Of a DNA stretch of 51,591 nt, positions 1 to 7,035 are shown piece by piece. The translations under genes and the position numbers were made by a program. The stretch's first letter is position 1. Every line of letters begins with the position of its first letter. The notes beneath the pieces were generated by a model. It had not been told where the DNA came from. It ran no database searches and saw only the letters and a list, made by a program, of their open reading frames with translations. The DNA comes from an uncultured bacterium (lineage in GTDB: Bacteria > Cyanobacteriota > Vampirovibrionia > Gastranaerophilales > Gastranaerophilaceae): NCBI GenBank assembly GCA_902766395.1, contig CACXDL010000085.1, positions 1 to 51,591 on the forward strand, read 5' to 3'.

Positions 1-82
1 AACGAGCTTCAGGTGTAACTAATTTTTCATCTACACTTAATTGATCTACTACAACTTTTTTAACTGTGTCTAATGTACTCAT
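1..82 (-). CDS. acpP: Acyl carrier protein, N-terminal part (runs off the window)
   Basis: Only the first 27 codons are inside the window. They read MSTLDTVKKVVVDQLSVDEK followed by LVTPEAR, the typical opening helix of acyl carrier proteins; the DSL motif carrying the phosphopantetheine serine would lie outside. The ATG at 82-80 is preceded on its strand by a purine-rich AGAGGAAAG ribosome-binding site. The protein would shuttle acyl chains between fatty-acid synthesis enzymes in the cytoplasm. fabG and fabD lie further upstream on the same strand, which supports the call, although two unrelated genes now sit between fabG and this one. Confidence 0.85.
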   Translation of the reverse strand, partial: MSTLDTVKKVVVDQLSVDEKLVTPEAR

Positions 83-196
83 GTTTTCTTTCCTCTTTTT
101 TAATGTTTATCTTTTTTGTATAAAATACTTCTCTTTTTATATTATATTCCTTGAATAAATTTTTGCAAGAATATTACAAATTGTATACGTATTTGT

Positions 197-210
197 TATA
201 AAACTTTATA
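197..210. repeat. 14-bp direct repeat, left copy
   Basis: TATAAAACTTTATA occurs here and again at 3359-3372 in the same orientation, on either side of the 1011-residue toxin-like gene. It could be a footprint of insertion or a chance match in AT-rich spacer DNA. Confidence 0.5.
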
Positions 211-279
211 TAAAGCAATAATTTTATAACTTTAAAATTTATAAAAAATATATTTGTAATTTCTTATCAAAATAATGAA

Positions 280-3200
280 TTATTTGCCGGCAGGTAAAAC
301 ATCACATTCTATAACATAGTGACCATTTTCAAACGTGAGATTTTTCATTTTATATTTAAAACCGCGTTTTAATAATATTTCTGCTTCAGAGCCCTCTATA
401 CCATCAATACCTCTTAAATAACCCCCGACATAACTATCAGAAACTATATCCGATTTTATATTTTCAGGACAAGTACCTTTTGTTCCTTTTGGAACGTTAT
501 ATTTATACACAATATCATATTTACCTTTACCAAAATTTTTAGCAACGGTTGGACTTACCGTAGTTGATACAAATTGTTGTTCTTTTACTATTTTACCTTT
601 TTTAAATATTTTGTGTATCACATCATCCATACTGGTAAATTCAATTTTAATCCCATTTTCGTAATCAATACCAGGGATTTCGTTCCCAAAGTCATCATGT
701 TTCCCATACATGCTAACAATTAATTTGCCAGATTGGTGATCTTCATATGCATTTATCCCATAACCTTCCCTTGCTAATTCCGGAAAATCTTTTTGGTATC
801 TAAAATTTATATGCATATCTGTTCGAAAATGATCCCCTCTGTATAAAGTTAAATTTTCAGGTAATTCTGTTTTTTCAAGAGCTTTATCTAAAGATGTAAC
901 CAAAGGATTATCTAAATCCCCTTTTTGAATACAAGTATTTGCGGTAAAGGAACTGCTTTTATATTTCCATAATGCTGTCAAATCTTCATCGCTCATTACT
1001 TCATCACGTTCTTTTTTCAATTGTCCCATTATTCTGCTTCTTTGTTCAGAATCATTATTCATTTTTGTAATGTGTTTTTTGTATTTTGAAGAAACTTTAT
1101 TTTCTAAAAATTTTACATAATCTTGAATTGTTTGTTCAGGCTTAATAGGAGTTGATTCTGCTTCTCGTAATATAAATCCTAAATATTTTTGTCTGTTTTG
1201 CAATGTTGTAAAAAGTTCAGGATTCATATACATTTTTACAGAATCATAAATTTTGTCTATATCATTTTGGGTAACACTTTGTACTCTCTTTAAAGATGCT
1301 ATTAAATCTTCTCTTGTCATACCTTGAAATATTTTTGCAGATTCAGGATTTATTTGAGGATCAATTAGACTTGATAACTCTATTACTTCATTTCCGAACT
1401 TTTTACGAGCCCCTCTTGCTCTAAAATCAAATGTCCCGCCAAAATCAACTCTGACAGCATTTCCATCTTTGATTAGTGTATTACCTGAACAAACTGCGTC
1501 CCAATTTGCAAGCCAGGCATCTACAGCAAATCCCTCATACGCAGATTGAGGATTTTCTGAAATTGGCTTTAAATCTGCCACAGCTCTACTTTTTATCCAA
1601 CAATTATCAAGACTTTTATTAGCATCAAAGCCTGGCCCCGCAATAAGATTCATTTCCGGAGTATCAATCCCTGCAGCTCTGTATAACTGAGATGAAACAT
1701 GTTCTGTTACATTTTGAAGTCCGTTACCTGTCTTAAAATAATATAAATCTCCGCTTCCGATATGTTCAACCCAGTATCCCGGATTAGAACCACTTTGAGT
1801 TGCTTTAAATATTCTGTAATCTCCGTCATTCATTGTTTCGATTACAGTATATTTTGCCCCAACAGGTAAATCTTTGCCCTCTTTATCGAAACAAAATTTT
1901 TCTCTTGTTTTTTCAGTTTCAATTTGTTTTTTATACTGTTTGCCTGTAATCTCGTTAAGTTCTATCTCTTCTGTACCATCTGATTGTATTTTTAGCCGCT
2001 CCTTCATTTTTGCAATTTCTACGGCGTCAGATGCTGGATATAAATCATGTGGAGATTTTTTCTCGACAACTATTTGGGGAACATCTTTTGGAGCTTTACC
2101 AAATGGAATTAAGGGGTTAAGTTCTTCACCTATTTTATGTCCTATTTTGCCGCTAGCTTTAAAACCTCCACCTATTACAGGGGAAATTATTAAACCACCT
2201 ACAAAACCATCTCCTGCTGCTTTTGCAATATCAGATAAATTACCTCCGTCAAGTGCAGTTCTGAATGCATTATCAACAGCACCTCCCACTGCACCGTCTG
2301 ATGCCATTTCTGCCGTCATTGCTACACCTCTTTTGGCAATATTTCCTCCGACATATTCATACCCCGTCGGGTTTGTTAATGCTGTTTTTATACATTGTTT
2401 TATTCCTTGTTTAACTCCTGTTTCAACAACTTCCTCTGCAACTTCTTTACCAACAGTTTTAACTGCTTGTATTCCGAGTTTTGTAGCAACTGTTTTACCA
2501 ACCGCTCCACCCATACCTCCGGTTATTGGAGCAATTACACCGGAGAATGCCCCGGTTGCAGCATCGTGTCCTGCATTTTGTAACGTGTATTTTCTTCCTC
2601 CAGAGGCAGCATCTGCAGCTTTCAATCCTGTTTTAATTGCTGCACCACTTGCACCTGCCGCGGCAACACCTACTGCGATTGATGCACCTCCTGTGAACGG
2701 GGCCGCTGCAACGGCAGCCGAATATATACCAACAGCAGCGATACCTGAAACAATATCTGCTCCGACATCTACTGCCATTTCTTGACCTTCTTTATATCCT
2801 TGTAATGCCATTTCGGATTTTAATTTAATTTGACCTTTGATAAATTTTTCCAAATTTTCGTTTGTATATTTTTGTCCTGTTAGTTGTTCAAAAATCTTTG
2901 CTCGATTTTGAGGATTAGAATTAAATTGTGCAAGTAATTTCTTTTCCTGTGTTTGCTGTTCTCGTACTTTGTCGGAACTGTCACCAATTCCTGTAAGGTT
3001 TTTAAATCCACTCCACGCTTTTCCCATAAATCCGTTTTCTTGTTCGGCTTTTTTTATATTGGTAGAAATATTTTTTATTCTTTTTTCTAAAATATTATTA
3101 ACATTATAATTCCCATTTTTTGTTTTTAAAATAAGTGTATGGACTTTTGGAGAATTTTTATTTGATTTTTCTAAGGTTAAACCTTTATTTTCATTTGTTT

Positions 3201-3315
3201 TTTTTGTATCAAATTTGAACAACAGTTCTGTAGCCTGCTGTCGTGAAACTTTAGGGTTTGCCTTTAAGTAACTATTTAGTTGCTTTAATTGTTGCGCACT
3301 TAATTTTTCTACCAT
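280..3315 (-). CDS. Toxin-like multidomain protein: glycine-zipper region, kinase-like domain, C-terminal ADP-ribosyltransferase
   Basis: This 1011-residue protein reads as a putative effector or polymorphic-type toxin. Residues 1-170 are charged and helical with no signal peptide. Residues 180-400 are Gly/Ala-rich with repeated small-residue hydrophobic stretches, as in membrane-inserting pre-toxin regions. Residues about 490-710 look like a kinase-fold domain: YYFKTG (candidate ATP lysine K528), NWD and N at D606 and N612, and VDFGG with D624 as a DFG-like metal ligand. The C-terminus fits the R-S-E class of ADP-ribosyltransferases: LYRGD (R826), FVSTT (S917-T919) and GSEAEI (E977-x-E979, the biglutamate motif of arginine-specific enzymes). 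It would transfer ADP-ribose from NAD to a protein target, and the kinase-like part could phosphorylate a substrate or be a remnant. It lies between fabG and acpP, flanked by 14-bp direct repeats. No clear ribosome-binding site precedes the ATG, and no immunity gene is obvious. Confidence 0.75.
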   Translation of the reverse strand: MVEKLSAQQLKQLNSYLKANPKVSRQQATELLFKFDTKKTNENKGLTLEKSNKNSPKVHTLILKTKNGNYNVNNILEKRIKNISTNIKKAEQENGFMGKAWSGFKNLTGIGDSSDKVREQQTQEKKLLAQFNSNPQNRAKIFEQLTGQKYTNENLEKFIKGQIKLKSEMALQGYKEGQEMAVDVGADIVSGIAAVGIYSAAVAAAPFTGGASIAVGVAAAGASGAAIKTGLKAADAASGGRKYTLQNAGHDAATGAFSGVIAPITGGMGGAVGKTVATKLGIQAVKTVGKEVAEEVVETGVKQGIKQCIKTALTNPTGYEYVGGNIAKRGVAMTAEMASDGAVGGAVDNAFRTALDGGNLSDIAKAAGDGFVGGLIISPVIGGGFKASGKIGHKIGEELNPLIPFGKAPKDVPQIVVEKKSPHDLYPASDAVEIAKMKERLKIQSDGTEEIELNEITGKQYKKQIETEKTREKFCFDKEGKDLPVGAKYTVIETMNDGDYRIFKATQSGSNPGYWVEHIGSGDLYYFKTGNGLQNVTEHVSSQLYRAAGIDTPEMNLIAGPGFDANKSLDNCWIKSRAVADLKPISENPQSAYEGFAVDAWLANWDAVCSGNTLIKDGNAVRVDFGGTFDFRARGARKKFGNEVIELSSLIDPQINPESAKIFQGMTREDLIASLKRVQSVTQNDIDKIYDSVKMYMNPELFTTLQNRQKYLGFILREAESTPIKPEQTIQDYVKFLENKVSSKYKKHITKMNNDSEQRSRIMGQLKKERDEVMSDEDLTALWKYKSSSFTANTCIQKGDLDNPLVTSLDKALEKTELPENLTLYRGDHFRTDMHINFRYQKDFPELAREGYGINAYEDHQSGKLIVSMYGKHDDFGNEIPGIDYENGIKIEFTSMDDVIHKIFKKGKIVKEQQFVSTTVSPTVAKNFGKGKYDIVYKYNVPKGTKGTCPENIKSDIVSDSYVGGYLRGIDGIEGSEAEILLKRGFKYKMKNLTFENGHYVIECDVLPAGK

Positions 3316-3358
3316 AATTAGTTTTACGGATATCGATTTTTAAAACTTTAATGTTTTA

Positions 3359-3372
3359 TATAAAACTTTATA
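3359..3372. repeat. 14-bp direct repeat, right copy
   Basis: Second copy of TATAAAACTTTATA, upstream of the toxin-like gene; the left copy is at 197-210. Confidence 0.5.
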
Positions 3373-3438
3373 ATTCTTAGCAAAATTTTTTATATTTTGT
3401 TATTATATATGCACAAAGTAAATTTAGGGGTGAATAAT

Positions 3439-4317
3439 ATGCAAGTAAATTCTGTTCAAAATAATAGGAATCTTAATTTTGGTCATTCTTTCAGAGTAAG
3501 TGTTTTTACAAAAGGAGAGGATGGAATTTTAAAATTTGTGAACCCTTCAGAGGATCATAAGTTGTATAAAACTTTAAATTCACATATCGTAAATTGGTTA
3601 AATGAAGATTATTATAAAAATTTACGTCAGGTGCACGGAATACAGAAAAAAGTCGAACGGGTTTCTCCGCAAACTACAAAGCATAGGGAGATGGTTCATG
3701 ATTTGCTAAAAATTGATGATGATTATTCAAAATTCAATATAGTTCGTTCAGTGTATCGACGTAATAATCTCTCATATCTCGCAACCGGTGCAGATGTACC
3801 GATTATGGAAAATTTAAAAGGATTGAAGCAAATAGGACTTGCAAAATCTGATTCTATATGGACAAACGGTGATGCGCATAGCCAATATGTAAAAGCAATA
3901 TGCAAAGCTGTTAAAAATAATATTTTAGATTATGTAAGGCATGACAATGTTTTATTGAGATCTCCGAGAAACAAAGAAATAATGTTAAAAGCTATCTTTA
4001 AACCTGCCGGAAAGAATTCTGCAGGAAATATGCGTTATGAATTGGATGATTATGAATTTCATGAAAATATTACCAAAAGGACTCTTGCTCCGGTAAACCC
4101 TGCATTTTTAAGGTTTAAACAAAGCAGAGGAATGCTTGATGAAATAAGAAAAACTGTTCAATATCATTTAAATAAAATTATGGGTAAGAGGGTTCATTTT
4201 AGTGATATCGACAGTGTTCTTTATCCAAAAATAGAAAATTTACCAAAGAAAACAGAAAAGAAAACAACATTTGTCCGGAAAGATCCTCAACAATTAGAAT
4301 TCAAATTTGATGAATAA
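3439..4317 (+). CDS. Lineage-specific hypothetical protein with NFGH leader
   Basis: The protein has 292 residues and I recognise no enzymatic domain. The start is taken at 3439 because AGGGGTG lies just upstream of that ATG; an upstream in-frame ATG at 3397 has no such site. The N-terminus MQVNSVQNNRNLNFGHSFRV has the Asn/Phe-rich leader seen on many unassigned proteins of gut Melainabacteria (recalled, not searched). The rest is soluble, basic and rich in Lys, Asn and Tyr, with no signal peptide or membrane segment. It is divergent from the toxin-like gene and convergent with fabG, sharing a bidirectional terminator with it. It could be an accessory partner of the toxin-like protein, but nothing in the sequence proves this. 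Confidence 0.75.
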   Translation: MQVNSVQNNRNLNFGHSFRVSVFTKGEDGILKFVNPSEDHKLYKTLNSHIVNWLNEDYYKNLRQVHGIQKKVERVSPQTTKHREMVHDLLKIDDDYSKFNIVRSVYRRNNLSYLATGADVPIMENLKGLKQIGLAKSDSIWTNGDAHSQYVKAICKAVKNNILDYVRHDNVLLRSPRNKEIMLKAIFKPAGKNSAGNMRYELDDYEFHENITKRTLAPVNPAFLRFKQSRGMLDEIRKTVQYHLNKIMGKRVHFSDIDSVLYPKIENLPKKTEKKTTFVRKDPQQLEFKFDE

Positions 4318-4318
4318 A

Positions 4319-4347
4319 AAAAGAACCCTGAAAAGGGTTCTTTTTTT
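4319..4347. terminator. Bidirectional intrinsic terminator
   Basis: AAGAACCC (4321-4328) pairs with GGGTTCTT (4335-4342) around a TGAAAA loop, with an A-run before and a T-run after. It serves both the plus-strand gene ending at 4317 and fabG ending at 4366, so fabG transcripts should stop here rather than run on towards acpP. Confidence 0.9.
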
Positions 4348-4365
4348 GCCAAATTCTATTGATTA

Positions 4366-5097
4366 TTATAACATCAAACCGCCGGCAACTTCGATTGCCT
4401 GACCTGTTACATAATCAGTATCAAGTGCTAAGAATTTCACAACTTTTGCAATATCTTCAGGTGTTCCGAATCTTTTCATCGGAATTGCTGCGGCGTATTC
4501 TTCAATATTGCCTAAATTAGCAGTCATTGCAGTTTGAATAAATCCCGGACATACAGCGTTTACTCTGATATTTCTTGAACCAAATTCTTTGGCTAAAGTT
4601 TTAGTCAAACCGATTAAACCTGCTTTTGAAGCAGAATAATTTGCCTGACCTGCATTTCCGTGAACACCAACAATTGAAGACATGTTGATGATAGAACCTT
4701 GTCTTGCTTTCATCATATATTTGATAACAGCATGAGTTACGTAATAAGCTGAACCAAGGTTGATTTTAATAACTCTTTCCCATTGTTCAGCATCCATTCT
4801 TAAGAATAAACCGTCTTTTGTAATTCCGGCATTGTTCAAAAGAATATCAATGTGTCCGTGTTCTTCAATCATTTTATCAACAGCTGTTTTTACCTGTTCA
4901 TCATTTGAAACATCGAATTGATAAAACCATGCATTAACACCTAATGCTTTGATTTCGTCAATAGCCGGTTGTGCAGTTGCAGCATCACAAATATCATTGA
5001 TAATAATGTCACATCCTGCATTGGCAAGTTCTTTGGCACAACTAAAGCCGATACCTCTTGATCCGCCTGTAATTAAAGCAATTTTTCTTTCACTCAT
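4366..5097 (-). CDS. fabG: 3-oxoacyl-[acyl-carrier-protein] reductase
   Basis: A 243-residue short-chain dehydrogenase that performs the NADPH-dependent reduction of 3-ketoacyl-ACP in each round of fatty-acid elongation. The cofactor motif TGGSRGIG is at residues 10-17, NNAG at 88-91, and the catalytic set N113, S141, Y154 and K158 sits in the usual spacing (S-x12-Y-x3-K). It ends VTGQAIEVAGGLML, the normal FabG C-terminus, and its length is normal. TAAGGAGA lies a few bases before the ATG. fabD is directly upstream on the same strand with a 51-nt gap, so the two are probably co-transcribed. A strong terminator follows. Confidence 0.95.
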   Translation of the reverse strand: MSERKIALITGGSRGIGFSCAKELANAGCDIIINDICDAATAQPAIDEIKALGVNAWFYQFDVSNDEQVKTAVDKMIEEHGHIDILLNNAGITKDGLFLRMDAEQWERVIKINLGSAYYVTHAVIKYMMKARQGSIINMSSIVGVHGNAGQANYSASKAGLIGLTKTLAKEFGSRNIRVNAVCPGFIQTAMTANLGNIEEYAAAIPMKRFGTPEDIAKVVKFLALDTDYVTGQAIEVAGGLML

Positions 5098-5148
5098 TTT
5101 AATCTTTCTCCTTATTTAATATTGAAGTTTTTGACTTCAATCTACATT

Positions 5149-6096
5149 TTATACATTAGATAATTCTTTTTGTAATTCTGAAATTGTATTTTCCAAAGAT
5201 TCAGAATCATACACATTATAAGTTTTTACACTTGGGTTGATTTTTTTATTTAAGCCTGCAAGAACTTTACCCGGGCCAAATTCTATAAATGTGTCAACTC
5301 CGTTTTCTATCATATTATTGATAGTTTGAGTCCAATGCACTGATGAATAAATTTGTCTCGGCATTTTATTTTTAAAATCTTCGGCAGAAATAGTTGCAGC
5401 TGCATCAACATTAGTTACAACCGGAATTGAAGCACTTGTTATATCCAGATCTTTTACAAAATCAGAAAATTCTTTACCTGCATTTTCAAGATATTTTGAA
5501 TGAAAAGCTCCCGAAACAGCCAGAGGAACAACTCTTTTTGCACCGCTTTCCATTAAGATTTCTCCTGCTTTTTTAATTGCATTTTCATCTCCGGTTAAAA
5601 CTACCTGAACAGGAGAATTATAGTTTGCAACATCTACATAACCAACAGAAGAAGCCTCTTTAAGTGCTTTTTCAATACTTCCTTCCGGAGCATTTAAAAT
5701 GGCAGCCATAGCTCCGCCTTTGATTTGCCCCATAAGATTTGCACGTTGCTGAATAGCTTCTAAAGTTGTTTTCAGATTCATAACACCGGAACAGTACATT
5801 GCGCAATATTCCCCTAAGCTATGTCCTGCTGTAAAATTAGGTTTAATATTTAGTTTAGAATTAAAAGCTTCTAATGCCGCAATAGACATTGTAACAATTG
5901 ATGGCTGGGTATTAACTGTTTCTTTAAGAGCTTCTTCAGGACCTTCGAAGCACATTTTTGTAATGCTTTTGCCTAAAACTTCATCAGCTGTATCAAAAAC
6001 CTTTTTTGCAGCCGGATAATTATTATACAAATCTTGTCCCATTCCAACAGCCTGAGCGCCTTGTCCCGGGAAAATGAATGCTACTTTATTAACCAT
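5149..6096 (-). CDS. fabD: Malonyl CoA-acyl carrier protein transacylase
   Basis: A 315-residue protein that moves malonyl groups from CoA to acyl carrier protein to supply fatty-acid elongation. It has GQGAQ at 11-15, the nucleophile motif GHSLGE with S93, R118 for the malonyl carboxylate, and H199 in SGAFHS as the catalytic histidine. Length and motif order are normal for FabD. It is first in the fabD-fabG pair. On its strand a TATAAT-like box lies in the AT-rich stretch near 6140, and a GAGGG ribosome-binding site precedes the ATG at a rather long distance. Confidence 0.95.
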   Translation of the reverse strand: MVNKVAFIFPGQGAQAVGMGQDLYNNYPAAKKVFDTADEVLGKSITKMCFEGPEEALKETVNTQPSIVTMSIAALEAFNSKLNIKPNFTAGHSLGEYCAMYCSGVMNLKTTLEAIQQRANLMGQIKGGAMAAILNAPEGSIEKALKEASSVGYVDVANYNSPVQVVLTGDENAIKKAGEILMESGAKRVVPLAVSGAFHSKYLENAGKEFSDFVKDLDITSASIPVVTNVDAAATISAEDFKNKMPRQIYSSVHWTQTINNMIENGVDTFIEFGPGKVLAGLNKKINPSVKTYNVYDSESLENTISELQKELSNV

Positions 6097-6280
6097 AATT
6101 ATTTAATCCCTCTAATTCTATATCCCTATGTGAGGATTATATAATAAACATTATCATATGGCAATAAAGTATTAAACAAGAAAATTATGCTTAATTTCCC
6201 GTTTCTTTATTAGAAAAACGGGAGCTAATTCCATTTTGGTGTAAGTTTGTACGATATCTGCTATTATTTAATCTCGTCAT

Positions 6281-6398
6281 GTCATTCTGAACTCGTTTCA
6301 GAATCTTAAAATATATGTGTGAGTTTGGAATAAATAGTGAAATATTGGAAGTTTTGTATTTAACAATTTGTATGACCCTGAAACAAGTTCAGGGTGAC
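6281..6398. repeat. REP-like doublet: two palindromic units in inverted orientation
   Basis: This is the main content of the 375-bp gene-free stretch 6097-6471. The left unit (6281-6306) holds ATTCTGAA-CTCGT-TTCAGAAT. The right unit (6374-6398) holds ACCCTGAA-ACAAG-TTCAGGGT. The units share GTCA flanks and are inverted relative to each other. Each is a perfect 8-bp stem, and where the stems differ (TT/AA against CC/GG) both arms change together, so pairing is kept. This is the layout of repetitive extragenic palindromes. A weaker hairpin, CCCGTTT/AAACGGG (6198-6222), also lies in this gap upstream of fabD. Confidence 0.7.
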
Positions 6399-6471
6399 AA
6401 TAAATAGCTCTTTGTGAAATTTGCTGTAAAATTTATACAAGGTTAGTTTTTAAAAAAACATACGCATTATT

Positions 6472-6747
6472 TTATATATCAATTAAATTAAAATCCTGTC
6501 CCAGTTCTTCCTCAATTAATTTTATTAAGTCAGATAAATTCATATCAAGAGCTTCAGCAATTTTCCACATTGTTATAACTTTGCAGTCAATATTTCCTTT
6601 TTCTATTTTATTTATATGGCCTTTTGATATGTCATACTCTTCCTCCAATTTGTTGCAGGAAAACTTTTGCTTTTCAAGTCTTTGTTTTTTAATAATTTTG
6701 CCTATAGCACTTCGTATTTGTAAACTTTTATCATTTTTTCGTTGCAT
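6472..6747 (-). CDS. Small XRE-family helix-turn-helix regulator
   Basis: A 91-residue protein with one Cro/C1-type DNA-binding domain over residues about 12-80. It includes the recognition-helix region DISKGHINKIEKGN and the following helix WKIAEALDMNLSDLI. No sensor or other domain is attached. It probably represses its own promoter and the divergent gene at 6813; a perfect 20-bp palindrome lies between them at 6779-6798. No ribosome-binding site precedes the ATG. A -10-like TAGTAT lies exactly 6 nt upstream, which suggests a leaderless mRNA. Confidence 0.85.
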   Translation of the reverse strand: MQRKNDKSLQIRSAIGKIIKKQRLEKQKFSCNKLEEEYDISKGHINKIEKGNIDCKVITMWKIAEALDMNLSDLIKLIEEELGQDFNLIDI

Positions 6748-6753
6748 AAATAA

Positions 6754-6759
6754 ATACTA
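6754..6759 (-). promoter_or_regulatory. -10-like box of a leaderless promoter (XRE regulator)
   Basis: TAGTAT on the minus strand lies 6 nt before the ATG at 6747, so the transcript would begin at or next to the start codon. Confidence 0.5.
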
Positions 6760-6778
6760 TGCGATATTATTAAAGGAT

Positions 6779-6798
6779 ATTCTGAATATATTCAGAAT
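6779..6798. promoter_or_regulatory. Perfect 20-bp palindrome, probable operator
   Basis: ATTCTGAATATATTCAGAAT is its own reverse complement and lies in the divergent gap between the XRE gene (6747, minus) and the LuxR-type gene (6813, plus), 2 nt before the latter's AAAGGGGTG ribosome-binding site. Its 8-bp arms are identical to those of the left REP-like unit at 6284-6304. It may be a repressor operator or form a leader hairpin next to the ribosome-binding site. Confidence 0.65.
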
Positions 6799-6812
6799 GT
6801 AAAGGGGTGAAT

Positions 6813-7031
6813 ATGAAAAAGGTTGTTTTAGATGATATAGAAAAAGAAATTTTAACTTATTATGCTCAGGGTTATACCTTTAAAAAAATTGCGAAGTTTA
6901 TTGGTCTAAACAGATACAAAATAGATAAATGTTTTAATAATTTATATTTCAAATTCGGTACAAATAAAAAAATTGTTATTTTAATTTCTGCAATAAAAAA
7001 GAAACTCATAAATATCAATACAATTACCTAA
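6813..7031 (+). CDS. Stand-alone LuxR/GerE-type helix-turn-helix protein
   Basis: A 72-residue protein that is little more than one LuxR-type DNA-binding domain: a scaffold helix (DIEKEILTYYAQGYTFKKIA), a recognition region (GLNRYKIDKCFNNLYFKFG) and the usual last helix ending KKKLININ. There is no receiver or ligand domain. The start is set at 6813 by AAAGGGGTG just upstream; an in-frame GTG at 6807 lies inside that site. A homologous small gene sits at 14822. It probably acts as a transcription factor alone or as a dimer, under the palindrome at 6779-6798. Confidence 0.75.
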   Translation: MKKVVLDDIEKEILTYYAQGYTFKKIAKFIGLNRYKIDKCFNNLYFKFGTNKKIVILISAIKKKLININTIT

Positions 7032-7035
7032 TATT

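Noticed and set aside
1874..2785. 303-codon plus-strand reading frame
   Set aside because: Low-complexity Pro/Ala/Ser translation lying wholly inside the 1011-residue gene, whose minus strand encodes recognisable domains; a shadow frame.
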